In this document: positions 17,497-26,927 of the stretch, piece by piece
Numbering within the stretch: the stretch's first letter is position 1
Layout: each line of letters opens with the position of its first letter
Assembly (NCBI RefSeq): GCF_013394655.1
Contig: NZ_CP053351.1
Coordinates: forward strand, 2,262,501-2,326,500
From: Winogradskyella schleiferi
Lineage (GTDB): Bacteria; Bacteroidota; Bacteroidia; Flavobacteriales; Flavobacteriaceae
DNA: 64,000 bases
Direction: 5' to 3'
Notes under the pieces: generated by a model
Told to the model about the DNA's origin: nothing
What the model saw: the letters and a program-made list of their open reading frames with translations, nothing else
The model's database searches: none
Program-made: the position numbers and the translations under genes

Positions 17497-19923
17497 TTAA
17501 AATGTAACTTCTAAAGTTGTAAACCAGTTACGAGGTGCAGAAGAAATAATTCCCGGTCCTGGATAGCCTGTGGCCCGTCTTGTAAAATAGGCGTTATCCA
17601 GTAAATTATTGACTCCTGTTTCTAGTTTAAACCTTTTGTAAGTATATGATAATGATAGGTCCAAAATATCATACTCTGGAATTTCTCCTATGACTCCGCT
17701 GAGATTTGATTCTACCGAATTCGTTGCATCTGTAAATTGACGACCCAAATAAGTGTATTGCACATTGGCCATCAAATTTTTATATCCTAATCGCAATCCT
17801 GTTTTTAAATTTAAATCTGGAACAAATTCTACATTATTGCCTTCAATTCCTGGTTGGTCAGAGCTCGTGTATTCCGATTTTATGAATGACGTATTAATAA
17901 AATAATTAAGACTGAAATCATTATTCATTTTGAACAACTTCTTTAAATTAAAATCGAATAAAGATTCCACGCCAAACATTAGGGCATCGCCAATATTACC
18001 TCGTTCACTTACTACTCGGCCATCTGCCAGTCCTTTTTGAACAAATCCAATTCTACCATTATAAAATAAAGCGAATGCACCAACATCGTAAGAGACAAAA
18101 GATTTATAATTTCCTCTTAGACCTAAATCTATGGTAAATCCATCTTCATCTGTAATGTCTGGATTTATTACAAAAGCAGGATTGTTGATATTAATATCCG
18201 AAAACGTAACGGAACGGTAATTCTGGGAAATATTTCCATAAACCTCTAGACTCGTGGTTGGTTTATAACTAAGTCCCAAGCCTAACAGAACAAAATTCCT
18301 TTCAAAATCACGATTATCTTCTACGGTTTCTTCAAAAATAACATTGCCAGCTGCATCTGTGTTGATGCGTTTGTAAAACCCTTCGCTTTCAGTCTTTATA
18401 TACTCGAATCGAAAACCTGGTGTAACCGAAAACTTATCATTCAGGTAAAAGATATTTTCACCGAATACAGCTACATTCAAGTTGGGAAAATCAAAATCTG
18501 ATTGATCTGAATAATTTGGAAATTCGTCGGTTCTTATATTAAAATCAGGACCTATTCCATCCGAACCAGGTCCTTGTTGCTGACTATTATTCGCATTATA
18601 AAATTTTGAACCGATTAAGAATGTTGCCTCTTTATTGAATATTTGGTAATTACTTAATAGACGTGTTTCAAAACCGTAATTATTAAAATCGCCTTTTATT
18701 AAATCGCGTTCCACACCAGGATCTACTTGACTCACTCTATTGGTTCTAAAACCTAATGCATTTCTGGAGGCATTCAATCCGAAAAAATTAAACGTAAAGT
18801 TGGTGTCTTCTGAAAATTGATGTGCGAATTTAACATTGTAAAGCAACCAATCTACCTCGAACCAATTTCGAGCTCTATTGCTTTGATAAGGGTTTTCATT
18901 GAACATGCTATCTGTTAATCCACCAGCTTGTTGCGCTAAATAGTCTAAATAGGTAAGCTCTGCAGCCAACGAGGTGTTCTCATTAAACTGATATCCAATA
19001 TGTGCATAAATATTTTTAGATTCGAATTCTGAATTTGGTCGAAAACCATCGCCCTTTTTATAGTTGAAAAATGTGTAATAACTCCATTTGTTTTTTGTAC
19101 CACTCAGACTCGTGAAATTGGTATATAAACCAAAACTTCCTAAAGTGTTTCTGGTAATGAGTTCGATTGGCTTATTTGGATTAGGTTCTTTCATCACAAA
19201 ATTAATGAGTCCTCCAAATTGTGTTCCATACTGTAAGGACGCAGCACCACGAATGACCTGAATTTGCTTTAACCCTTCGGAAGCTGGCGAGTAATAACTT
19301 TCAGGGTAACCTAAAACATCTGCGCTAATATCGTAACCATTCTGTCTGGTGTTGAAATTGGCCGTTCGGTTTGGATCCAGTCCACGACCACCAATGTTAA
19401 GTTGTAATCCTGCATCATCATTTTGGTAAATATTTAAACCTGCCACCTGGCTGTACAATTGTCTAGCATTATTGGTTGCCAAATTTGCCATGGATTGTTC
19501 TACTAAAACCACTTCAGTTTTTTTACCGGCATAAATGGCTGTTTCTTCGACATCCCTTAATCGTGTTAACTCGAATACCTTGTTTTTACGTGCTGTGATT
19601 TCGACAGCTGTCAATGCTTCGCCTATGGTTTCTAATTGCTGATTTAAAACAACATCATCTTCAATTATTAGGTCAATTTCGATAATTTGATGTTCAAACG
19701 AAAAGAATACTAAACTTAGTTTTTGCTTTTTGGTAGTAAATTCATAATAACCTTCCGAATTTGACTTCGCCAATAATCCTGTAACCTTATCGTAAACTTC
19801 AACATTGTTTAGTGGTTGTTGTGATACTTTGCTCGTCACAATACCAGAGACCTTATGTTGTGCGCTTATAAAAAATACACTGACAAAAAATATTATGAAT
19901 AAACTATAGTCCTTTAATTTCAT
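17497..19923 (-). CDS. TonB-dependent outer-membrane receptor (FecA-like)
   Basis: The 808-residue receptor has a signal peptide, a carboxypeptidase-type regulatory beta-sandwich (residues about 24-105, [20 protein letters not shown]), a plug domain with [10 protein letters not shown] and [13 protein letters not shown] (about 125-240), and a 22-strand barrel ending with aromatic Phe (WFTTLEVTF). The resemblance is to ferric-citrate or siderophore receptors. It overlaps the HTTM gene by 20 nt and ends an iron-type locus with DUF4856 and imelysin lipoproteins, which supports an iron-chelate substrate (inference). No adjacent FecR/sigma pair is present. Confidence 0.93.
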   Translation of the reverse strand: MKLKDYSLFIIFFVSVFFISAQHKVSGIVTSKVSQQPLNNVEVYDKVTGLLAKSNSEGYYEFTTKKQKLSLVFFSFEHQIIEIDLIIEDDVVLNQQLETIGEALTAVEITARKNKVFELTRLRDVEETAIYAGKKTEVVLVEQSMANLATNNARQLYSQVAGLNIYQNDDAGLQLNIGGRGLDPNRTANFNTRQNGYDISADVLGYPESYYSPASEGLKQIQVIRGAASLQYGTQFGGLINFVMKEPNPNKPIELITRNTLGSFGLYTNFTSLSGTKNKWSYYTFFNYKKGDGFRPNSEFESKNIYAHIGYQFNENTSLAAELTYLDYLAQQAGGLTDSMFNENPYQSNRARNWFEVDWLLYNVKFAHQFSEDTNFTFNFFGLNASRNALGFRTNRVSQVDPGVERDLIKGDFNNYGFETRLLSNYQIFNKEATFLIGSKFYNANNSQQQGPGSDGIGPDFNIRTDEFPNYSDQSDFDFPNLNVAVFGENIFYLNDKFSVTPGFRFEYIKTESEGFYKRINTDAAGNVIFEETVEDNRDFERNFVLLGLGLSYKPTTSLEVYGNISQNYRSVTFSDININNPAFVINPDITDEDGFTIDLGLRGNYKSFVSYDVGAFALFYNGRIGFVQKGLADGRVVSERGNIGDALMFGVESLFDFNLKKLFKMNNDFSLNYFINTSFIKSEYTSSDQPGIEGNNVEFVPDLNLKTGLRLGYKNLMANVQYTYLGRQFTDATNSVESNLSGVIGEIPEYDILDLSLSYTYKRFKLETGVNNLLDNAYFTRRATGYPGPGIISSAPRNWFTTLEVTF

Positions 19924-21268
19924 CCTTAAATGGTAAAATCCAATTTTTTGGTTTAAATGATTCCGTTTGCTTTAACAAATCTACTTTTGGGTCGATATAA
20001 CGTTCACTAGAACGTCCGTTAAGCGCCACGTAACTGTCCACATAAATTTCGATATTTTCATGCCCTTGCGCTTTGAAATGTTGCTCTAAATACTTTGCGT
20101 ATTCCAAAATAAAATCAGGTTGCGTGCTCATTTGTTTTTCTTGAAACGGCGTTAAAAAATCTGAATTATTGACCGAAAACGACTGTGCTTTTTTAGCATC
20201 AACAATCTTGAATTCAGCATAACCCGCTTTTTCCATTAACATCACGCGCCACGAAAAACGATAGCCTTCTTCTGTCCAAAATAATTCATTGGGATACAAC
20301 ATATACCGAAATGGCAAAAGTAATTGAATAGCGAAAAACAACCCTAAAATTGGTAGAATTATATTTTGATTTGAAAAGCTATATGTTGATGTTTCAAGTT
20401 TTACATATTTCAACTTTAAAAATTTGAATAGTTTTCGAAACACCTCCAATAGGCGTTCATGTACTTTTGCATCGAAAAAAATTAAGGTGCCTACAATCAT
20501 TACATAAGGAAACATTCCGATAGGAAACAAAACCCGAGTAAAAATGTGGAAAAACACCACAAGGACGAATGCAAAAACGCGCGTGCGTTTATAAAGTAAT
20601 AAAAAAGGAATACTTAAATCATACAACATTCCAGACCAACTCATAGCGATGTGAAACCATTCTTGTTGCAAAATGTTGTCTCCAATAAATGGTAGATCAT
20701 ATTTGGATGGTAGCCATATTTTTAGTGGCATTGCCTTGAATAACCAATCACTATTAATTTTAGCTAAACCAGCGTAAACATAAACGATACCTAACAATAG
20801 TTTAATAGCATCAATTGTCCATTTAGGGATTTGATGGTATTGCTTTTTTCTAATGATAGCATCTAAAGAAAAGTAAGCACTAGCTGGTAAAAAACACATC
20901 AATAAACTCAACACACTTATAAAATAATAGTGATTCAGATAGGTGGTCTTATCCATTAACTCGATATACGTGAAGCTTAAAAAAAAGGTTATGATAGCTA
21001 TTCTGTACTTTAAGCCTAAAGCTATAAATGCAGCTGAAAGTCCGCAAATAATAAAAAGAAGATAAGTGTAATTGCCAATGGGTTTTATAAATTCGAACCC
21101 ATAATAAGAAAAATGAAATTTTGGTTCAATATATAATTTCTCAATCCAGCCATAGGACCAAAATCGAATAATACTTGCCAACATCATAACCCCAAAACCT
21201 ATTCTGAATACCGCCAAAGGTGCCGCATTGGATCGTGCTTTGAAATATGTATTTAGTTTACTTGGCAT
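19904..21268 (-). CDS. HTTM-domain (gamma-carboxylase-like) membrane protein
   Basis: This polytopic protein of 454 residues has an N-terminal HTTM region typical of vitamin K-dependent gamma-carboxylase homologues: RIGFGVMMLASIIRFWSYGW near the start, several membrane helices up to about residue 290, and the segment YVYAGLAKINSDWL. A soluble domain of about 120 residues with many charged residues follows (EKAGYAEFKIVD, LNGRSSERYIDP). In flavobacteria it is commonly found with imelysin and TonB receptor genes. Whether it carboxylates or otherwise modifies a partner is unknown. A terminator hairpin ends only 8 nt before its ATG, and its end overlaps the receptor gene. Confidence 0.88.
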   Translation of the reverse strand: MPSKLNTYFKARSNAAPLAVFRIGFGVMMLASIIRFWSYGWIEKLYIEPKFHFSYYGFEFIKPIGNYTYLLFIICGLSAAFIALGLKYRIAIITFFLSFTYIELMDKTTYLNHYYFISVLSLLMCFLPASAYFSLDAIIRKKQYHQIPKWTIDAIKLLLGIVYVYAGLAKINSDWLFKAMPLKIWLPSKYDLPFIGDNILQQEWFHIAMSWSGMLYDLSIPFLLLYKRTRVFAFVLVVFFHIFTRVLFPIGMFPYVMIVGTLIFFDAKVHERLLEVFRKLFKFLKLKYVKLETSTYSFSNQNIILPILGLFFAIQLLLPFRYMLYPNELFWTEEGYRFSWRVMLMEKAGYAEFKIVDAKKAQSFSVNNSDFLTPFQEKQMSTQPDFILEYAKYLEQHFKAQGHENIEIYVDSYVALNGRSSERYIDPKVDLLKQTESFKPKNWILPFKDEIKGL

Positions 21269-21276
21269 ATAGCAAA

Positions 21277-21306
21277 AAAAAGGATTCTCATTGATGAGAA
21301 TCCTTT
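21277..21306 (-). terminator. Strong intrinsic terminator inside the iron locus
   Basis: AAAAGGATTCTCAT (21277-21290) pairs perfectly over 14 bp with ATGAGAATCCTTTT (21293-21306). On the minus strand it is followed by a T-run and lies between the imelysin stop and the HTTM start, so it should end or attenuate the DUF4856-imelysin transcript before the HTTM-receptor genes. Confidence 0.75.
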
Positions 21307-21324
21307 TGAGATTTTAAATATATT

Positions 21325-22437
21325 CTAATCACCATCGGCATCGACATAATCGACACTTATATTCAAGGCTTGTAACATGTCTACTTTCAACAGCACCACT
21401 GCCATTTGCAAAGCATCAAAAGCTTCAGTCATTTTGGTGTTATCTGTGTTAATCTGAGTGGTAAAATTATTATCCAAGATATTGATTTTAGATTGTGCAA
21501 TATCAAACTGATTATTGATTAATGTGCTTAAATCCTCACCATTTTTAATGGTATTCAAATAATCTAAATATGACGCTAAACTTTCACCTGACGTATTTCC
21601 ATTATATGCTTTTCCGTTAAAAAAGTCTTTTACCGAAGCTAAAGCTTCAGTCGCTAATGCTTTGGAAATATTACTTCTGTAATACCCTTCAACCTTTTCA
21701 GGCAAAGGTGTTGCAGAGAAATTACCAGCTGGAATTCCAATTTTATTAGCTCTCAATCCTTTTTCATAATAGAACATATAATCATTAACTAACTTATTTA
21801 TTGAACCTGTTGCTGTATTACTAGAATTGCCAATAAAAGTCTGTGCATAAGTTGACCAATCTGTGGTAACATCTTGTGTTAAAGCTTTCATTTGATCAGT
21901 TACATCCGATGCGTAAGCCAAATACTTAGAAGCATCAGGATTTGTTGTATAAAACTCTAATAGCTCTGTGTCATTATCTGCCAAACCATATAACATGTAA
22001 TCTAAAGCAGGAAAACCTACGGCATCATTATTATTAACATTCGCCAAATCGTAGCTCTGAGATTGAATATTATTCTGAATATCTGTAATATTTGTTGGAT
22101 AGATATTCATTTGAAAAACATAATTAATTTCTTCTGCTCTTCCAATAGTGAACATTTCAGCAGACTGCCATACGCTGTAAGCGTTGTACCAAGACGTTCT
22201 AAAAGCGTCTAAATTAACTTGATTTGGTACAGCGACAAATGCATTTTTTTGAGTCACCAAATCTGATAGTTTAAAGTTTAAATCTTCATAAACAGGTACA
22301 ATAATATTGTCAGCCAAATTGGTCAATAAAGCTGTTCTATCAAAATTATCGTTAGTAGTCCCAGGACCTTCATCTGAAGAACTACAAGCAGCAGCTACAA
22401 AAACAATAGCTAAAAGAATCAGTGCTTTTTTAATCAT
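21325..22437 (-). CDS. Imelysin-family lipoprotein
   Basis: The 370-residue surface or periplasmic lipoprotein has the lipobox FVAAAC18 and then a short Ser/Asp/Gly linker. The helical imelysin domain includes the tryptophan-containing SWYNAYSVWQSAEMF segment and the usual early motif, but the family's GxHxxE reads G141-F-P-A-L-D146: His is replaced by Pro and Glu by Asp. Canonical metal binding is thus probably lost, as in imelysin-like proteins of unknown function. Imelysins associate with iron uptake in many bacteria. The ATG at 22435-22437 is chosen because it starts the signal peptide. Confidence 0.88.
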   Translation of the reverse strand: MIKKALILLAIVFVAAACSSSDEGPGTTNDNFDRTALLTNLADNIIVPVYEDLNFKLSDLVTQKNAFVAVPNQVNLDAFRTSWYNAYSVWQSAEMFTIGRAEEINYVFQMNIYPTNITDIQNNIQSQSYDLANVNNNDAVGFPALDYMLYGLADNDTELLEFYTTNPDASKYLAYASDVTDQMKALTQDVTTDWSTYAQTFIGNSSNTATGSINKLVNDYMFYYEKGLRANKIGIPAGNFSATPLPEKVEGYYRSNISKALATEALASVKDFFNGKAYNGNTSGESLASYLDYLNTIKNGEDLSTLINNQFDIAQSKINILDNNFTTQINTDNTKMTEAFDALQMAVVLLKVDMLQALNISVDYVDADGD

Positions 22438-22470
22438 ATTTATTATTTTTTTCAGTTTGCAAAGATACTT

Positions 22471-22506
22471 AAGCATAAGTACTCTACCTAATGAATACTT
22501 ATACTT
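22471..22506. repeat. 11-bp inverted repeat between imelysin and DUF4856 genes
   Basis: AAGCATAAGTA (22471-22481) and TACTTATACTT (22496-22506) are inverted with one mismatch and 14 nt between. On the minus strand a -7-like TATCTTTG (22467-22460) follows directly. It could be an operator of an internal promoter or an RNA hairpin. Confidence 0.4.
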
Positions 22507-22522
22507 AATAATCCATCAATCT

Positions 22523-23725
22523 TTAATTTACAGTTTGCTCAACCGTAAAGTCAAAACGATCTGCAATCGTATTAGAAATAGTATCTATAGTGTCTGCAGT
22601 GACATCCCATAAGCCATTATCTGCTGATACTTGCGCCATAAACGCATCAACCTCAGATTTTGAAAAATAAGGCGTGGTAGTTCCTGGTACTCTCGTAAAT
22701 TGCAAGCTATAAACAAAACCAAAACCTTCAGATAATTGATGAAAAGCACTTGCCATATCACCTTCAGCCAATATCGTTTTTCCTCTTTGTAAGTAGTATA
22801 CACCTCTTACTGCAAGAACTTTTGAAATGTTTTCTCTTATAATTTCAGCTTGTTCATCTCTAACCGTATAATTTTTAGCTACGATAGCAGCTCTTCCCAA
22901 TTTAAAAGCATCGAAAACAGTTTGTGCAATACCAGTAAAATCTTCGTCAGAATCTACACGGTCCATGTATTCGCTTAAAAAGGAATCTGCATCTAAGCTC
23001 GGCATTGTAGCATCTGCTTCAGCTCCATATAAGTAACCGAAAGCTTCATCCCATTTGTGCTCCATTGTCGTATAGGATTTTCCATCTTCTACCACATCAT
23101 TATCATTATTTGTAATATTTGAAGCCTCATCTAAAACCGCTGGACTGAGGTAATTGTTAAGAATTTGGTCGGTCATTAAACTACCAATTAAACCCTTCGC
23201 CACTAATTGATTGATTTCAAAACCTTTTTCGTTGATATATCGCACAGATCCGCCTCCAGCTTGTTGTAATTGACCTGCAGTACCAGCCGACGCTGTGTTA
23301 TTCCAATTTGGAAAAACATTAGTCACCTGATCGGAAATCCAAGTATCAAACTGCGATTTTATAGCATTGGCTTCTGTTGTATTGGCAGAGTAATAATCCT
23401 TGGATGCAGCAACTTTACTTCGTATACTTTTATCTGACGCATTTAAATCCGCATCAGCGAAATCTGAAGCACCTTCAACATGGGCAAACATCGCATCTAA
23501 CTGTGATTCTGTGTAGGAGTCATCCCTTAATGCACTTACAAATTCTTCGCCCATTGCAATTCTAGTAGTTTGTCCACTAAAACTCACCGTTGTAGTTCCA
23601 TCTCTTTCAAATTGATAGGTGGTTGGCGCAACTACCTGTGGTTCTGATGCTCCGTTGTCATCATCACTAGAGCATGAGGTTAAAATACTTCCAATTACAA
23701 ATAAACTTAAGGCTATTTTTTTCAT
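22523..23725 (-). CDS. DUF4856 lipoprotein
   Basis: The 400-residue lipoprotein has the lipobox ILTSC18 followed by an acidic linker. The mature part is helix-rich and contains TYQFERDGTTTVSFSGQT near the start and the conserved MEHKWDEAFGYLYG block typical of DUF4856. The domain resembles imelysin in being an all-helical, probably cell-surface protein. It is the first gene of the iron-type locus, with a good promoter 70-100 nt upstream, and imelysin follows after 85 nt. In flavobacteria this pair occurs with TonB receptors; the molecular role is unknown. Confidence 0.88.
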   Translation of the reverse strand: MKKIALSLFVIGSILTSCSSDDDNGASEPQVVAPTTYQFERDGTTTVSFSGQTTRIAMGEEFVSALRDDSYTESQLDAMFAHVEGASDFADADLNASDKSIRSKVAASKDYYSANTTEANAIKSQFDTWISDQVTNVFPNWNNTASAGTAGQLQQAGGGSVRYINEKGFEINQLVAKGLIGSLMTDQILNNYLSPAVLDEASNITNNDNDVVEDGKSYTTMEHKWDEAFGYLYGAEADATMPSLDADSFLSEYMDRVDSDEDFTGIAQTVFDAFKLGRAAIVAKNYTVRDEQAEIIRENISKVLAVRGVYYLQRGKTILAEGDMASAFHQLSEGFGFVYSLQFTRVPGTTTPYFSKSEVDAFMAQVSADNGLWDVTADTIDTISNTIADRFDFTVEQTVN

Positions 23726-23796
23726 TTTAATGATACGTTTAATCGTTTTGCTATTCTTATTAAGACTTGTTATAAATAATATTTCAATTAAAGATG

Positions 23797-23827
23797 CAAA
23801 TTTAAAACAGATATTTACATTATCAAA
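23797..23827 (-). promoter_or_regulatory. Promoter of the DUF4856-imelysin locus
   Basis: On the minus strand TTTG (23827-23824) and TAAATTTG (23804-23797) are separated by 19 nt, matching the Bacteroidota consensus fully. The predicted start near 23790 gives a leader of about 65 nt. A Fur operator might be expected here, but I could not identify one with confidence. Confidence 0.65.
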
Positions 23828-23992
23828 TTTTATTTAGATTAAATTTAAATAAACTTGTGTCATGTTGTTTTTCAATTACTTAAAAATACATTGAATGAAA
23901 GTATAATAATTTGAATACTGAAATGTTATCAAAATGGGGTTGATTAACTACTTCTAAAGCGTGAAAGGTTCGCTTCAAATATCCAAATCATA

Positions 23993-24856
23993 CTAATGGT
24001 ATTTGCTGAAAATCTTAGTAGCTTCATTATAAGAACTTTCAAAACTCATCGCATTAAGATCATGCGCTTTTTTCTGAGTGAAGTACGATAACATTTTTTC
24101 AGTTGGCATATTGCCTGTTAAGTCATCTTTTGCCATTGGGCAACCACCAAATCCTTGAATAGCACCATCAAAACGTCGGCAACCAGCTTTATAGGCGGCA
24201 TCAATTTTTTCGAACCAAGTGCTTGGTGTGGTATGTAAATGGGCTCCGAATTCTATGTTGGGATAATCTGGAATTAATTGTGAAAATAAATAATCAATAT
24301 TTTCGGCATCAGAGCTTCCAATGGTATCACTTAGCGATAAAATACCAACGCCCATTTTAGCCAAACGTTCCGTCCACTCGCCAACGATATCTACATTCCA
24401 AGGATCACCATAAGGATTTCCAAATCCCATGGAAATATAGACAACTACTTTTTTTTGGCTATTTTCTGCGATTTCCAAAATTTCAGAAAGCGTGATTACA
24501 GATTGAGCAATGGTTTTATGCGTATTTCGCATTTGAAAGTTTTCGGAAATTGAAAACGGAAATCCTAAATAATCGATTTCAGAATGTTGTGATGCATCCG
24601 TTGCGCCTCTGGTATTGGCAATAATGGCAAGTAGTTTACTTTCAGTTTTGCTTAAATCCAATTGTGCTAAAACTTCGGCTGTGTCCACCATTTGAGGAAT
24701 CGCTTTTGGCGATACAAAACTACCAAAATCAATAGTATCAAAACCTACGCGTAATAAGGATTGAATGTATTGTATCTTTTGCTGCGTAGGAATAAAATCC
24801 TTAATACCTTGCATGGCATCGCGCGGACATTCTATGATTTTAACGGCTTTGTTCAT
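23993..24856 (-). CDS. Hydroxymethylglutaryl-CoA lyase
   Basis: This TIM-barrel enzyme cleaves HMG-CoA to acetoacetate and acetyl-CoA, the last step of leucine degradation. The 287-residue protein begins MNKAVKIIECPRDAMQG, with the catalytic E-C-P-R-D-A motif, and carries the divalent-metal His pair in GAHLHTTPSTW and the catalytic-loop Cys in FGGCPMAKDDLTGN. The start at 24856 is chosen from the conserved ECPRD spacing; the longer frame upstream runs through repeat DNA. It stands alone, and other leucine-pathway genes lie elsewhere in the window. Confidence 0.93.
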   Translation of the reverse strand: MNKAVKIIECPRDAMQGIKDFIPTQQKIQYIQSLLRVGFDTIDFGSFVSPKAIPQMVDTAEVLAQLDLSKTESKLLAIIANTRGATDASQHSEIDYLGFPFSISENFQMRNTHKTIAQSVITLSEILEIAENSQKKVVVYISMGFGNPYGDPWNVDIVGEWTERLAKMGVGILSLSDTIGSSDAENIDYLFSQLIPDYPNIEFGAHLHTTPSTWFEKIDAAYKAGCRRFDGAIQGFGGCPMAKDDLTGNMPTEKMLSYFTQKKAHDLNAMSFESSYNEATKIFSKYH

Positions 24857-24936
24857 TGGTTCAAATATACGGTTTAGGATAGGGATTTGAAAGCCATAAT
24901 TATTAACATGAATAGATCGATTGAAATTTTTATTTT

Positions 24937-24994
24937 TGACACCAATTTCACGAATTAGCACGAATATATAGTGGACATTAGTGAAATTCCTGTC
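24937..24994. repeat. Inverted repeat of the TGAAATTCGTG family
   Basis: TGACACCAATTTCACGAAT (24937-24955) and ATTAGTGAAATTCCTGTCA (24976-24994) form a 19-bp inverted repeat with three mismatches. The same family recurs at 25682-25752 and 52911-52928. Confidence 0.65.
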
Positions 24995-25020
24995 AGTAAG
25001 TTTTTAAAAACGTTGTTTTT

Positions 25021-25638
25021 CTAAATTAGAATAAAAACGGCAATCCCAATAAATACAATTATTTGAAGCCATTTTAAAATCAATCCTGAGTTCTTATTGT
25101 TTAAAGTAAAAGTTTTAATCTGTCCTGCCAATAAAGCTATTGCAGAAAAAATAATAAACGACACCAACATAAATATGCCACCCAAAACATAAAACTGAAT
25201 TACAGTGCTCATCGATTCGCTGAACAAGAACCCTGGAAAAAATGCCAAAAAGAAAATCGTGACTTTAGGATTGAGGACATTCATAAAAAAACCTTGTACA
25301 AATAACTGTTTTAGACTTTTCTTCGGAACATTTTCTGAGTTAAGCGTAATTTCAGCATTCGACTTGTAGACTTTATAAGCCAGAAATAAAAGATAAATGG
25401 CACCTAAAAGTTTTATGCCAAAGAATAAATTTTCATTCGCCTTTATAATTGCCGAAACACCAAATGCCAACAGCGTCGTATGAACAATACAACCTGTAAT
25501 CAATCCGCAAACGGTTGCCAGTCCATAAGATTTGCCGTTACTTATACTTTGTACTAAAACATAGATATTATCTGGTCCTGGCGAAATGGCTAAAGCTGAT
25601 GTTGCTAATGCGAATGATATGAGGATGTCGTAATTCAA
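25021..25638 (-). CDS. LysE-family amino-acid exporter
   Basis: The 205-residue inner-membrane protein has about six hydrophobic helices. The LysE/RhtB family signature is clear near the N-terminus (ALAISPGPDNIYVLVQSISN), followed by GLATVCGLITGCIVHTTLLA and the GFFMNVLNPKVTIFFLAFFP segment around residues 115-135. Such proteins export amino acids or related metabolites by proton exchange; the substrate cannot be read. It lies downstream of pyrD but is separated by a large inverted repeat, so cotranscription is uncertain. Confidence 0.92.
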   Translation of the reverse strand: MNYDILISFALATSALAISPGPDNIYVLVQSISNGKSYGLATVCGLITGCIVHTTLLAFGVSAIIKANENLFFGIKLLGAIYLLFLAYKVYKSNAEITLNSENVPKKSLKQLFVQGFFMNVLNPKVTIFFLAFFPGFLFSESMSTVIQFYVLGGIFMLVSFIIFSAIALLAGQIKTFTLNNKNSGLILKWLQIIVFIGIAVFILI

Positions 25639-25681
25639 AATGAGATTTAGTTAGCGATAACTTTTGGATACGTGAGTTTTG

Positions 25682-25752
25682 ACACGAATTTCACGAATTT
25701 TCACTAATCATTGTGCAATTTTAGAATTAGTTGGAATTCGTGAAATTCGTGT
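25682..25752. repeat. Large perfect inverted repeat, TGAAATTCGTG family
   Basis: ACACGAATTTCACGAATT (25682-25699) is perfectly repeated in inverse at 25735-25752. Inside it, ACTAAT and ATTAGT extend the dyad. The element fills the space between pyrD and the LysE gene and could act as a terminator or mobile palindrome. Confidence 0.75.
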
Positions 25753-25761
25753 TTAACTTTT

Positions 25762-26790
25762 TTACTTTAACAAAGCCTTATTAATCCGTTTAACCAAACT
25801 CGGCCCTTCATAAATAAAACCCGTATAAACTTGAACTAAATCGGCACCAGCATCAATTTTATCTAAAGCATCTTCCGCAGAATGAATACCTCCTACTCCA
25901 ATGATCGGAAATGCCTTGTTGCTTTTATCAGCTAGATATTTGATCACTTTAGTAGATTTCTCTTTTATTGGTTGTCCACTTAAGCCACCATTACCAATTT
26001 CTGAAAGTCTTTGGTCACTTGTTTTCAATCCTGTTCTATCCACTGAGGTGTTACTGGCAATGACTCCTTCGAGCTTGGTTTCTGCGATTAACTCAATAAT
26101 TTCATCTAATTGTTGGGTATTTAAATCTGGTGCTATTTTTAGTAGAATTGGTTTTTGTTTGCTAAACGTCGTATTCGCATTTTGTACAGCAGAAATCAAC
26201 TCCAACAAATAGTCTTTGTCATTTAATTTAGCATGGCTTCCTACATTTGGGCAACTGACATTCAGAACAAAATAATCCACATAAGAATGCAAAGCGTTAA
26301 AACATTCTAGATAATCCTTGGTATAATCTTCTGGAAGGGTTTGGGTGTTTTTCCCAATATTTCCGCCAATAATAAGTTGGCCTTTATTCTTTTTAAGTTC
26401 CTGAATAGCAGCTGCTAGTCCTTCATTATTAAAACCCATACGGTTAATAATCCCTTTATCGGCTTTTAATCTGAACAACCGTTGTTTAGGATTTCCTTCT
26501 TGGGCTTTTGGTGTTACGGTTCCTATTTCAATAAATCCAAAGCCAAAATTTGCCAATTCATTATATAAAACCGCATTTTTATCGAAACCTGCTGCTAAAC
26601 CAACTGGATTCTTAAATTTCAACCCAAAAAGTTCCCGTTCCAGGCGTTTGTCTTCAACCACATATATACTTTTAAATAGACCTTTAATTCCTGGTAGTTT
26701 AGATACCTTCCGAATTAATGAAAACGTAAAGTAATGCACCTTTTCTGGATCGAAACAAAATAAAATAGGCCTGATTATAGATTTGTACAT
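25762..26790 (-). CDS. pyrD: Dihydroorotate dehydrogenase, class 2-like
   Basis: PyrD oxidises dihydroorotate to orotate in UMP synthesis. The 342-residue length and N-terminal helical extension ([20 protein letters not shown]) are those of the membrane-associated, quinone-dependent class 2. FMN- and substrate-binding segments [12 protein letters not shown] (61-72), NRMGFNNEG and [11 protein letters not shown] are present. At the catalytic-base position the sequence reads N-V-S-C180-P-N, with Cys as in class 1 enzymes instead of the Ser usual in class 2. Promoter elements lie just upstream at 26809-26839. Confidence 0.93.
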   Translation of the reverse strand: MYKSIIRPILFCFDPEKVHYFTFSLIRKVSKLPGIKGLFKSIYVVEDKRLERELFGLKFKNPVGLAAGFDKNAVLYNELANFGFGFIEIGTVTPKAQEGNPKQRLFRLKADKGIINRMGFNNEGLAAAIQELKKNKGQLIIGGNIGKNTQTLPEDYTKDYLECFNALHSYVDYFVLNVSCPNVGSHAKLNDKDYLLELISAVQNANTTFSKQKPILLKIAPDLNTQQLDEIIELIAETKLEGVIASNTSVDRTGLKTSDQRLSEIGNGGLSGQPIKEKSTKVIKYLADKSNKAFPIIGVGGIHSAEDALDKIDAGADLVQVYTGFIYEGPSLVKRINKALLK

Positions 26791-26808
26791 AAAACGGATT
26801 TAGCACTG

Positions 26809-26839
26809 CAAAAATAAGCATCTCTAGCTTAAGAACGAA
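26809..26839 (-). promoter_or_regulatory. pyrD promoter
   Basis: On the minus strand the -7 box TATTTTTG (26816-26809) is perfect; a weak -33 TTCG (26839-26836) lies 19 nt upstream. The leader would be about 13 nt. Confidence 0.45.
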
Positions 26840-26894
26840 GTATTAATTTTATCATAAACTGCCATTTATCATTTTTAATGGTTCCTAATTTAAC

Positions 26895-26902
26895 TAACTT
26901 TG
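26895..26902 (+). promoter_or_regulatory. -7 element of the universal stress protein gene
   Basis: TAACTTTG matches TAnnTTTG. The -33 region about 19 nt upstream is only T-rich (near 26872). Transcription would start about 20 nt before the ATG at 26928. Confidence 0.45.
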
Positions 26903-26927
26903 AAATTCTAATCAAAATCAACTTATT

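Noticed and set aside
23740..23830. Fur box upstream of the DUF4856 gene
   Set aside because: Several AT-rich partial palindromes are present, but none clearly matches a Fur consensus.
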